Shown here: positions 7,413 to 14,633 of the stretch, one piece after another | Layout: the number at the start of each line of letters is the position of its first letter | Position numbering within the stretch: the stretch's first letter is position 1 | DNA from: an uncultured Bacteroidales bacterium | Lineage (GTDB): Bacteria; Bacteroidota; Bacteroidia; Bacteroidales; UBA932 | DNA length: 21,170 bases | Assembly (NCBI GenBank): GCA_945983015.1 | Contig: CAMFSN010000016.1 | Span: 1-21,170, forward strand | Direction: 5' to 3' | Translations under genes and position numbers: made by a program | The notes under the pieces: generated by a model | Told to the model about the DNA's origin: nothing | Databases searched by the model: none | The model's input: the letters and a program-made list of their open reading frames with translations, nothing else

Positions 7413-8771
7413 TTACTTCTTAGCAGCGGCGGCTCTGGCACGCATAATTCCCATAACTTTAGCCTTGGACTGACGGATAATATCCAACAGAGGGATATTG
7501 GCAGGACAACTGTACAGACAGCAGCCGCATTCGATACAATCCTGAACGGCATTCTTCTCCAAGGCGTCGAAATCCTCGGCGGTACTGAGTCTCTTCAGGA
7601 GGAAAGGCTCCAAACCCATAGGACAGGCATCGGCACATCTTCCACACCTGATACAAGCGCTGGCAGGCTTACGCAAGGTAGCCTCCCTGCTAAGATAAAG
7701 GATGGAAGAAGAACCCTTCACACAAGCAGCGTCCAGATTCGAAATAGCCTTTCCCATCATAGGGCCACCGCTGATAATCTTCGCAGCCTCTTCAGGCACC
7801 CCACCGGCATACTGCGCGATAAAACTCAGTGGAGTTCCTATACGGAAGAGATAGTTATGCTGCCTTTCTACAGGAAGGCAATCTCCAGTAACAGTCAAAG
7901 TATTGGTAATAAGAGGCTTATTCTTCTGAACTGCCTCATATACTGCCAATGCGGTAGCCATATTCTGAACCACTGCGCCTACGCTGATAGGCAAGGCTCC
8001 GGAGCCTACCTGCCTTCCCATCACAGCATCTATAAGCTGCTTTTCTCCGCCCTGCGGATAACGCTTCTTCAGAGGCTGCACGTGAATGTTCACGTAAGGG
8101 AGCTCCGCAAGTGCCTTATTCATAGCCTCTATCGCCTCCGGCTTGTTCTCTTCTATGCCAATTACCGACTTACAGCCACCCAGAACCTTCTGCATAATGG
8201 CCACGCCGACCAGAATCTCCTTCGTTCTCTCCAGCATTATGCGATAATCGCTGGTAAGGAAAGGCTCACATTCTGCCCCGTTGATAATCAAGCACTCAGC
8301 CTTGCTCCCAGGAGCCGGATTAAGCTTCACGTGGGTAGGGAAAGTGGCTCCGCCAAGTCCCACAACTCCACATTTTTTCACTCTGTCGAGAATCTCCTCC
8401 CTGCTTTCAGGAAGAGCAGTAATAAGTTCCGGGGAAAGGTCTATGCCCTCAGCCCACTCATCGCCCTCAACTGCTATCTCTATGTGATTTACCGGCCTTC
8501 CGACGATATCCGCGCGAGGGCCGATAGATTTTACCGTACCACTGGCAGGAGAATGCACAAAGGCGGAGATAAATCCGGCAGGCTCAGCTATGACTTGGCC
8601 GGTTTTCACCTTATCCCCCACTGCCACCACCGGAGTAGCCGGAGCCCCCAGGTGCTGAGCCATAGAGACATACACGGTCTGCGGAAGAGGAAGAGTCTCT
8701 ATCGCACAATCCCTGCTGAATTTGGAATCTGCAGGATGGATACCACCTATACTGAAAGTCAACTTACGCAT
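7413..8771 (-). CDS. rnfC: Rnf complex subunit RnfC (NADH-binding Fe-S/flavin subunit)
   Basis: Peripheral cytoplasmic subunit, 452 residues, that exchanges electrons with NAD(H). The N-terminal segment FSIGGIHPADSK and a biotinyl-like beta region (about 44-100) are typical. The complex I 51-kDa-like domain follows, with VVGLGGATFPTHVK at 136-149 and YPQGGEKQLI near 238-247, the NADH and flavin binding patterns. Two [4Fe-4S] motifs of the form CxxCxxCxxxCP are at Cys373/376/379/383 and Cys412/415/418/422. The length is close to compact RnfC proteins that lack the long Ala-rich C-terminal tail of the E. coli protein. It overlaps the end of rnfB by 8 bp. Confidence 0.96.
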   Translation of the reverse strand: MRKLTFSIGGIHPADSKFSRDCAIETLPLPQTVYVSMAQHLGAPATPVVAVGDKVKTGQVIAEPAGFISAFVHSPASGTVKSIGPRADIVGRPVNHIEIAVEGDEWAEGIDLSPELITALPESREEILDRVKKCGVVGLGGATFPTHVKLNPAPGSKAECLIINGAECEPFLTSDYRIMLERTKEILVGVAIMQKVLGGCKSVIGIEENKPEAIEAMNKALAELPYVNIHVQPLKKRYPQGGEKQLIDAVMGRQVGSGALPISVGAVVQNMATALAVYEAVQKNKPLITNTLTVTGDCLPVERQHNYLFRIGTPLSFIAQYAGGVPEEAAKIISGGPMMGKAISNLDAACVKGSSSILYLSREATLRKPASACIRCGRCADACPMGLEPFLLKRLSTAEDFDALEKNAVQDCIECGCCLYSCPANIPLLDIIRQSKAKVMGIMRARAAAAKK

Positions 8772-9678
8772 TGTTCACCTCCTTGGCCGCAGCTGCAGCC
8801 TCTTTAGCCTTACGATTACGCTCTGCGATTCTCTGCTTGATCAGCTCCTTATCCAAAGGCTTAGGGAAATTCACGCCGTGGATGGCTCCAGTAGGGCAGA
8901 CAGCCTCGCATTCGCGACATAATTTGCATTTTTCAAAATCTATGTATGCCAAGTTCGACTCCAGCACGATGGCTCCGTGCGTACAGGTCTTGACACAAAG
9001 TCCACAACCGATGCAGGCTGCGGCGCAGGCTTTCTTAGCTACAGGGCCCTTGTCTTTGTTACGGCAGCTCACATACACGCGCATAGAGCGAGGCCCCTTG
9101 TTCCTAAGTTCGATAAGCTGCTTCGGACAAGCCTTCACACAAGCCCCGCAGGCTGTACACTTGCTCTCGTCCACTACCGGCAAACCGGTCTTAGGGTCCA
9201 TACTCAGAGCTCCGAAAGAGCAGGCGGCCACACAGTCCCCGCAGCCCAGACAGCCATAAGTACAGGCAGTGTCCCCGCTATAAAGGGCAGCTTTCACCTG
9301 ACAGGAAAGAGCTCCGTCATAGGTGTTCGTCTTAGGTCTGTTCTCGCAGGAACCGTTACAACGCAGGACGGCCACCATCGGCGCCTTTTCCTTCAACTCA
9401 TAACCCAATATTCCCGCCACTTTCTTCATAACTTCGTTTCCACCTACAGGGCAGTAGATGTTATCCAGGTTCTCAGCCTTGACCGCAGCATCGGCAAAAG
9501 CCCTACAACCCGCAAAGCCACAGCCACCACAGTTCGCGCCTGGCATAGCTTTTTCCACGTCATCGATACGAGGGTCTTCCTCCACCTTAAACTTCTTAGC
9601 CACCAAAAAGAGGACAAGAGCAAGGACGAGTCCCAAAGCGGACAGGATGACGACAGTCAAAATAATTGTATCCGTCAT
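8764..9678 (-). CDS. rnfB: Rnf complex subunit RnfB (polyferredoxin subunit)
   Basis: Membrane-anchored ferredoxin-like entry subunit that accepts electrons from reduced ferredoxin. One N-terminal helix (about 5-28) is followed by the Fe-S domain of the RnfB type, with Cys50/53/58 in CGGCGFAGC and Cys76 beyond it. Downstream I count four CxxCxxCxxxC motifs: Cys143-153, Cys174-184, Cys222-232 and Cys251-261. Each could hold a [4Fe-4S] cluster, so this is the longer multi-cluster form (304 residues), unlike the two-ferredoxin-cluster E. coli protein of about 190 residues. The C-terminus is rich in Lys and Ala. The gene overlaps the RseC-like gene by 4 bp (ATGA) and rnfC by 8 bp, so the three are translationally linked. 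Confidence 0.96.
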   Translation of the reverse strand: MTDTIILTVVILSALGLVLALVLFLVAKKFKVEEDPRIDDVEKAMPGANCGGCGFAGCRAFADAAVKAENLDNIYCPVGGNEVMKKVAGILGYELKEKAPMVAVLRCNGSCENRPKTNTYDGALSCQVKAALYSGDTACTYGCLGCGDCVAACSFGALSMDPKTGLPVVDESKCTACGACVKACPKQLIELRNKGPRSMRVYVSCRNKDKGPVAKKACAAACIGCGLCVKTCTHGAIVLESNLAYIDFEKCKLCRECEAVCPTGAIHGVNFPKPLDKELIKQRIAERNRKAKEAAAAAKEVNNA

Positions 9679-10088
9679 TTCTTCTCTATATAAAAAGTAT
9701 ATTCTTTCTTCACTTGTTTCCTAAAAAGGAATAGCAGCAGATAATAAAGCGCTATCACTCCTATGGCTCCAATCCCACAGATCAGCTCGGAGACTCCCAG
9801 CCCCGTAAGGATAAGGATAGCCGCCATCATCAGAATGAGAGGCAGCACATAGGAAAGCCAAACCGCCTTCATTCCCTTAGTGCTTTTTAGAAGCACCCAG
9901 ACTTCCTCTCCTATTTCATAGCCCAGAGTGGCAGGGACTTCCACGAGTTTTTTCTTCACTTCGGACATTCCACACAAAGAAGCCGCCGAACAAGACCCAC
10001 AGGCTTCCTCGGCTATTATCTCCACTACTATCGTGGAAGGATTGATATCCACTATCTTTCCGCTATGTCTTATCTCTTCATCTACCAC
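9675..10088 (-). CDS. RseC/SoxR-reducing family membrane protein
   Basis: A 137-residue protein of the RseC/MucC family, often found in front of rnf genes in Bacteroidota. Members are linked to sigma-E control (RseC) and to reduction of SoxR together with Rnf (RsxABCDGE in E. coli). The N-terminal part holds a cysteine cluster at Cys30, Cys33 and Cys39 (ACGSCSAASLCG), a probable metal or Fe-S site. Two membrane helices lie at about 77-98 and 101-122, followed by a short basic tail. The start overlaps the dnaB stop region by 7 bp and the end overlaps rnfB by 4 bp, placing it firmly in the same transcript. Its job here is probably related to assembly or redox control of Rnf; that is inference. 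Confidence 0.85.
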   Translation of the reverse strand: MVDEEIRHSGKIVDINPSTIVVEIIAEEACGSCSAASLCGMSEVKKKLVEVPATLGYEIGEEVWVLLKSTKGMKAVWLSYVLPLILMMAAILILTGLGVSELICGIGAIGVIALYYLLLFLFRKQVKKEYTFYIEKK

Positions 10089-11503
10089 GGTTCTTCCGGA
10101 GTTATATCTGCAGATACATCATTCATCTTAGACTCGACCATCTGGGCATTCTTATAAAGGGAATCGTTAGTCTCCACAAACTGAAGTCTTTCGCCCTTGT
10201 AAGACATTTCTACAGACTTGGTCTCACCATTACGGTGCTTGGCTATAATAATCTCAGTCTTCTCCTTATCCTCCGCGTTTTCGCTAAGTCCATTAGCGTC
10301 AGGCCTGTGGATAAAAATAACCATATCGGCATCCTGTTCTATGGAACCGGACTCACGAAGATCGGAAAGCATAGGCCTACCGTTACCCTTCTCCCTTTGG
10401 ACCACGTTACGGGACAACTGCGAGAGCGCAATTATAGGAATATTCAACTCCTTCGCTGTGACTTTAAGCTGACGGGAGATGGCAGCCACCTCCTGTTCTC
10501 GCACTCCCTTGGATTCCTTCGGGCCCTGCATCAGCTGGAGGTAATCCACTATCACCATACCTAAGTGCTTCTGCTTCCAGAGAGCCTTGACCTTTGAACG
10601 AAACTCCGATATCGGAAGTCCTGGAGTATCATCCACATAAAGCGGAGCCTTCTGAAGTCGAACTATGCTCTGCTCCAAAAGAGTCCACTCGTCATTCTGA
10701 AATTTTACACTTCCCTTTATCTTATCGGCGCTCAGACCGGACTCCCTGACCATCAGACGATTAGCCAACTGTATGGCAGACATCTCCAATGAAAAGAAAG
10801 CTACCGGCACGTGATGATCCACAGCCGCGTTCCTGGCCAGGTTCAAGGCAAAGGCAGTCTTACCCACAGCAGGTCTGGCCGCCAGAATGATAAGATCCGA
10901 AGCCTGCCAGCCATTGGTAATGGCATCCAGGGTAGGAAAGCCTGAAGGAACTCCGCCAAGTCCGCTTTGAGTCTGTGCGGCATCCAATCTGCTTAGGGCT
11001 GCATTGATAACGGAACCGATATCCTGAACACTCTGTCTTCCGAGAGAATCCGTGGCATTATAGACCTTATTCAAAGCCCCATCCACCAGATCATCAAACT
11101 TGATATCCTCAGAATAAGCATCTTCCAGAATCTTATTAGCCGCGGTGATAAGGGCCCTCTGCACAGCTTTCTGCTTCAGAACCCCCACATAAGTCTCGAC
11201 ATAAGCGGAACTGCCCAGTTTACCGGACAAGTCCGCCAGCACCGGCATACCGCCTACGCTCTCCAGCTTTCCCTGTGAAATGAGCTTGGTAGATACCGTC
11301 ACCAGATCGATAGGCAAATGCTCCATAAAGAGGGAGTACATAGCCTCGAAGATAAGTCTGTTCCTCTCAGAATAAAATGCATCCGGCTTAAGTTCCTCCA
11401 TAACCTCATCCACACAGGAAGGGTCCAGGAGCATAGCACTCAAGACGGCCTCTTCATTTTCAAGAGCCTGAGGAGGCAATTTGCCGATGTTATCGGAAGA
11501 CAT
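10082..11503 (-). CDS. dnaB: Replicative DNA helicase DnaB
   Basis: Hexameric ATP-dependent helicase that unwinds DNA at the replication fork. The 473-residue protein has an N-terminal DnaB domain (about 8-110) and a RecA-like C-terminal domain (about 180-445). Walker A is ARPAVGKTA at 209-217. Walker B is in MVIVDYLQLM at 316-325. The DnaB motif ALSQLSRNVVQR is at 359-370, followed by SDLRESGSIEQDAD at 380-393. No intein or insertion is present. The start ATG overlaps the stop of the zinc-ribbon gene by one base (TAATG). Co-transcription of the replicative helicase with rnf is implied by continuous overlaps downstream. Confidence 0.97.
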   Translation of the reverse strand: MSSDNIGKLPPQALENEEAVLSAMLLDPSCVDEVMEELKPDAFYSERNRLIFEAMYSLFMEHLPIDLVTVSTKLISQGKLESVGGMPVLADLSGKLGSSAYVETYVGVLKQKAVQRALITAANKILEDAYSEDIKFDDLVDGALNKVYNATDSLGRQSVQDIGSVINAALSRLDAAQTQSGLGGVPSGFPTLDAITNGWQASDLIILAARPAVGKTAFALNLARNAAVDHHVPVAFFSLEMSAIQLANRLMVRESGLSADKIKGSVKFQNDEWTLLEQSIVRLQKAPLYVDDTPGLPISEFRSKVKALWKQKHLGMVIVDYLQLMQGPKESKGVREQEVAAISRQLKVTAKELNIPIIALSQLSRNVVQREKGNGRPMLSDLRESGSIEQDADMVIFIHRPDANGLSENAEDKEKTEIIIAKHRNGETKSVEMSYKGERLQFVETNDSLYKNAQMVESKMNDVSADITPEEPW

Positions 11504-12321
11504 TATTCAGCGTTCGCAAGTGGGTTCACTAAAATACGGCCACAGTTCTCACAGATGACCAGCTTATTACCCGAAGCGATATCCACAAGTCTTTGAGGAG
11601 TGATGGCATTGAAACAGCCGCCGCAGGAATTCTCATATACAGACACCACTGCGAGATGATTATGCACGCTGGCACGGATGCGGTCATAGGCACTGAGAGT
11701 CCTCTCGTCGAGCTGGCTGCTGTATTTAGCCCTCTTATCCAGAAGCGCCTTTTCCTCATCTGCAGTAGAGCTTACGATATTCTCAAGCTCTGCCTTCTTC
11801 GCATTCAAGTCCTCTTCCCTGATAGTTATACGGTCGTTGATAATCTCAATGGCATCTTTCTTCTCTGCGATAAGCATACGGAGTTCGCCTATGTTCTTCT
11901 CGTGAATCTGACGCTCATAACCCAGATTCTCCAACTCCTTGTTAATGGAATCAAACTCGCGGCTGTTAGCGACCTTACCCAACTGCTCGTGATATCTGTT
12001 ATACTCCGCATCTACATCCACAATACCCTGCTTGTGCGCTTCCACCTCAGCTTCCAGACCACCTATAAACTCGCGGATGGAAGCGATCTTAGCCTTAAGG
12101 GAAGTGAGTTCCTCCTCTACGGTCTCAACCTCCTGAGGCAGGGCTCCACGCAAATTGATAATCTTCCCTATCTCATTATCTGTCTGCTGCAGGGCATAAA
12201 GCACCTGAAGTTTTTCAGAGACAGAAAGAGAACCCTCTGAGAAGTTCTTAGAAAGGGAAACGAAAGTTTCTCTCTGGTCGATAGGAGTCTCGACCCTGTT
12301 AATTTTTGATTTGTCTGACAT
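11503..12321 (-). CDS. Coiled-coil protein with C-terminal C4 zinc ribbon
   Basis: A 272-residue cytosolic protein of the zinc-ribbon/coiled-coil (C4-type, formerly DUF164) family. Residues about 64-205 are heptad-rich, with many Glu, Lys and Leu, and should form a long coiled-coil hairpin. The C-terminal ribbon has two cysteine pairs, CGGC at 233-236 and CENC at 257-260, that should bind one zinc. Family members have been implicated in nucleic acid or ribosome-related roles, but I cannot assign one here. It is the first gene after the promoter at 12350-12357 and overlaps dnaB by one base. The ATG at 12319-12321 leaves about 30 low-complexity residues before the conserved part, so a later start is possible. 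Confidence 0.85.
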   Translation of the reverse strand: MSDKSKINRVETPIDQRETFVSLSKNFSEGSLSVSEKLQVLYALQQTDNEIGKIINLRGALPQEVETVEEELTSLKAKIASIREFIGGLEAEVEAHKQGIVDVDAEYNRYHEQLGKVANSREFDSINKELENLGYERQIHEKNIGELRMLIAEKKDAIEIINDRITIREEDLNAKKAELENIVSSTADEEKALLDKRAKYSSQLDERTLSAYDRIRASVHNHLAVVSVYENSCGGCFNAITPQRLVDIASGNKLVICENCGRILVNPLANAE

Positions 12322-12349
12322 ATCTATTTTATGATTATTTCGTGGGTTG

Positions 12350-12357
12350 CAAAGTTA
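12350..12357 (-). promoter_or_regulatory. Bacteroidota-type -7 box for the zinc-ribbon/dnaB/rnf series
   Basis: On the minus strand this reads TAACTTTG, an exact TAnnTTTG match. A TCTG on the minus strand at 12379-12382, 21 bp upstream, is a 3/4 match to the -33 element. It lies in the 54-bp gap between the MerR-type gene and the zinc-ribbon gene, about 29 bp from the latter's start. It would drive up to eleven genes down to 2591. Confidence 0.65.
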
Positions 12358-12375
12358 AAAAAAAGTTCCTTAATA

Positions 12376-12693
12376 TTACAGACTTTGTTTGATTTCCAGC
12401 AACTGAGCCCGGATATCCTTCAAAGTCACTATCACCTTATCTCTTTTATCGTATTTCGGGTCTTCGGACTTAAGTTTCTTCAAAGCCCCGTCTATGGTCA
12501 ATTTCTCTTCCTTCAGAAGATGACTTATCAGTTTCAGCATCTCCACGTCCTGCTTATGGAAGAGGCGGTTTCCCTTCGCATTCCTATCCGGCTTGACAAA
12601 ATCCGAAAAGCTGTCACTCCAGAAACGAAGACAGCTCTGAGTCACATTCAAGATCTGGGCGACCTCCTTCATACTGTAGTAAATCTTCTCCAT
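12376..12693 (-). CDS. MerR-family transcriptional regulator (short)
   Basis: A 105-residue protein with a MerR-type winged helix-turn-helix at its N-terminus: YYSMKEVAQILNVTQSCLRFW at about 5-25 is the helix-turn-helix with the typical L/T-R-x-W ending, followed by the wing (NRLFHKQDVEML, about 42-53). The remaining 45 residues look like a dimerising helix, and no effector domain or metal-binding cysteine pair is seen. Relatives of this short kind are common in Bacteroidota, often beside M23 peptidase, alaS or lptG-type genes. It starts 6 bp after the second M23 gene and is the last gene of the alaS series. Target unknown. Confidence 0.85.
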   Translation of the reverse strand: MEKIYYSMKEVAQILNVTQSCLRFWSDSFSDFVKPDRNAKGNRLFHKQDVEMLKLISHLLKEEKLTIDGALKKLKSEDPKYDKRDKVIVTLKDIRAQLLEIKQSL

Positions 12694-12699
12694 AAGCCT

Positions 12700-13647
12700 C
12701 TAGTCCATAGATTGTTCGGTATTGGTGGCGATGTACAGCATATTAGCATACTCTTCCACTCCGACCGAAGCGAAAAAATAATTCACCGGATCCTGATACT
12801 CTCCATCTTTTATGATTTCATAATGAAGATGAGGAGCAAAGGAGGAGCCGCTCATTCCGCTAGCGCCTATCTTTTGGCCCGCCTTCACCTTCTGCCCTTG
12901 CTTAACCGAAATGGTAGAAAGGTGGGCATATCTGCTGACATAAGAGGAAGAGTGAGTGATGGTCACGGTGTTTCCAAGCCCGTTGTTACTCTTCTCCACC
13001 TTGCTCACCCTGCCATCCCCTGCTGCAAGCACTGCTGTACCTGCAGGCACTATGATATCCAGTCCATTATGTCTGACCCTGGCCTTAAGCACAGGATTAA
13101 TCTTCATCCCCACCGATGCCCCCAACTGAGTGAAAGATATCTCGGAAAGAGGCAGGTGCATAGGTGGCATAGAGACTCCATCCCCCGCCACTTTCTGCAA
13201 AGACGATAGCAGTTTGGACTCCACCGTAAAGGTCTTCAGATACATCGAATCAGATTTAGCGGAAGCATAGGCTATAAGACTGGTATTCTTAATGGTGTCA
13301 TTATCATACACTGAGGTAAGAGTCTGAATGGGGTCCACGCTAGGAGCCTTGCTGTGAAAGACCTCGCTGTATATCTCCCCGTCCTTGAGCTCAAGTCCGC
13401 TAATGGCATCATCCAGCAGTTCCTGACTTGGAATCAACTGAGGATAAAGCTTTTCATACATTTTATTCTCCCGCTTGAGCCTACCCTCCATATCTGTATT
13501 TATGGCCAATGCGAACACGGCATAGACCAGCAGCGCGAGGACCAATGCGCAAAGCGCCGCCGTTCCAATGAAACGCAGCACCCTTCCCAAAGGCTTGTCT
13601 GACTCCTTGAAGAGAAAATCCGAACCTATTTTATACAAATGGCTCAT
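12700..13647 (-). CDS. M23-family metallopeptidase, membrane-anchored (second of a pair)
   Basis: A 315-residue protein with a cytoplasmic N-terminus, one membrane helix at about 24-49, a periplasmic helical region (about 50-170) and a C-terminal LytM/M23 domain. The zinc ligands and active site are complete: His193 and Asp197 in RHNGLDI, His242 in RYAHLS, and His273/His275 in APHLHYE. It should therefore be an active peptidoglycan endopeptidase rather than an EnvC-like degenerate activator, although activity is not shown by sequence. The start overlaps the stop of the first M23 gene by 4 bp (ATGA). The two neighbours share the same architecture and are probably an old tandem duplication. Confidence 0.9.
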   Translation of the reverse strand: MSHLYKIGSDFLFKESDKPLGRVLRFIGTAALCALVLALLVYAVFALAINTDMEGRLKRENKMYEKLYPQLIPSQELLDDAISGLELKDGEIYSEVFHSKAPSVDPIQTLTSVYDNDTIKNTSLIAYASAKSDSMYLKTFTVESKLLSSLQKVAGDGVSMPPMHLPLSEISFTQLGASVGMKINPVLKARVRHNGLDIIVPAGTAVLAAGDGRVSKVEKSNNGLGNTVTITHSSSYVSRYAHLSTISVKQGQKVKAGQKIGASGMSGSSFAPHLHYEIIKDGEYQDPVNYFFASVGVEEYANMLYIATNTEQSMD

Positions 13648-14633
13648 TTGAACGCGTAATTCTCAAAGTTATTCACCTTATCCACCATAGCCTGATACTC
13701 TTCCGGTCCCATAGTCAAATCCATAAAGGACATGGGGTCTATCTGTTTCCCCCTGTAAATCACTTCGTAATGAAGATGAGGACCGGTGGAAGAGCCAGTA
13801 TTGCCCACAGTTCCAATCTGCTGACCCCTGCTGACCACATCCCCCTTCTTAACGTCGATATTCTGCATATGGGCATAACGAGTCTTATAGCCAAAACCGT
13901 GATCGATTACGACTTCATTACCATATCCGAAGAAATTATACTTTATCTTCTCCACAACCCCGTCTCCGGTACTAAAAATCTTCGGACCCACTTTTCCGGT
14001 GGCGAAATCTACTCCCTCGTGGAAAATTCTCCTGTTCTGTATAGGATGATGCCTATAGCCGAAAGGACTGGAAATCCTATAAGTTCCCTTCTGCGGAACT
14101 ATAGGAGGCACGGAAGGCATACAGGAGGTAAGCTTGTCCGCGTGCTTGGATACCATCATCACCTCATCCAAGGCCTTGCTCTGAAGGAAAGAACGCTTGG
14201 TTAGTACATCCATACGCTTCACCGTCTGCTTCAAAAGCGCTGAGCCGCCAAGTTCATCCAGATAGGCGTATCTGTTCACTCCTCCAAAACCGGCATCTTT
14301 AAGCGCCTGAGGTATCTCTTCCAGACCGAATATGGATCTGTACACGTCATCGTCTCTCTTCTCTATACCCTTAAGGGCGTTTTCAGAGGCATCCAGATTA
14401 TGATTCAGCAATTCAAATTTAGCCACCCAGGCGGCATTCTCCTTCTTAAGTCTGGCAGTCTTAGGCAGATCCAAGCCTAAAACCTTGGTATAAAACCAGA
14501 AATACAGCAGGACAAAGCAAAGCACACAGGAGACAAAACCCGTCACCTTCAGGAATTTGACCCAAAAAGAATCCTCGTGGACTTCGTAGAGCAAAGTCTT
14601 CTCGTTATATACGTATTTGCTGAATCTTCCCAT
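13644..14633 (-). CDS. M23-family metallopeptidase, membrane-anchored (first of a pair)
   Basis: A 329-residue protein with a short cytoplasmic N-terminus, a membrane helix at about 27-50, a helical stalk (about 58-165) and a C-terminal M23 domain. The active site is intact: His205 and Asp209 in FHEGVDF, His255 in RYAHMQ, and His286/His288 in GPHLHYE. The stretch FGYRHHPIQNRRIFHEG is the classic LytM-type lead-in. It probably cuts peptide cross-bridges of peptidoglycan in the periplasm. The ATG overlaps the stop codon of the lptG-fmt fusion by one base (TAATG), and its own stop overlaps the next M23 gene, so the three are translationally linked. Confidence 0.92.
   Translation of the reverse strand: MGRFSKYVYNEKTLLYEVHEDSFWVKFLKVTGFVSCVLCFVLLYFWFYTKVLGLDLPKTARLKKENAAWVAKFELLNHNLDASENALKGIEKRDDDVYRSIFGLEEIPQALKDAGFGGVNRYAYLDELGGSALLKQTVKRMDVLTKRSFLQSKALDEVMMVSKHADKLTSCMPSVPPIVPQKGTYRISSPFGYRHHPIQNRRIFHEGVDFATGKVGPKIFSTGDGVVEKIKYNFFGYGNEVVIDHGFGYKTRYAHMQNIDVKKGDVVSRGQQIGTVGNTGSSTGPHLHYEVIYRGKQIDPMSFMDLTMGPEEYQAMVDKVNNFENYAFK

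Noticed and set aside
7857..8807. 316-codon plus-strand frame opposite rnfC
   Set aside because: rnfC is complete with both Fe-S motifs on the other strand; this frame has no domain or start signal.
12331..13209. 292-codon plus-strand frame opposite the MerR and M23 genes
   Set aside because: It is a shadow of two well-supported minus-strand genes and resembles no protein family.
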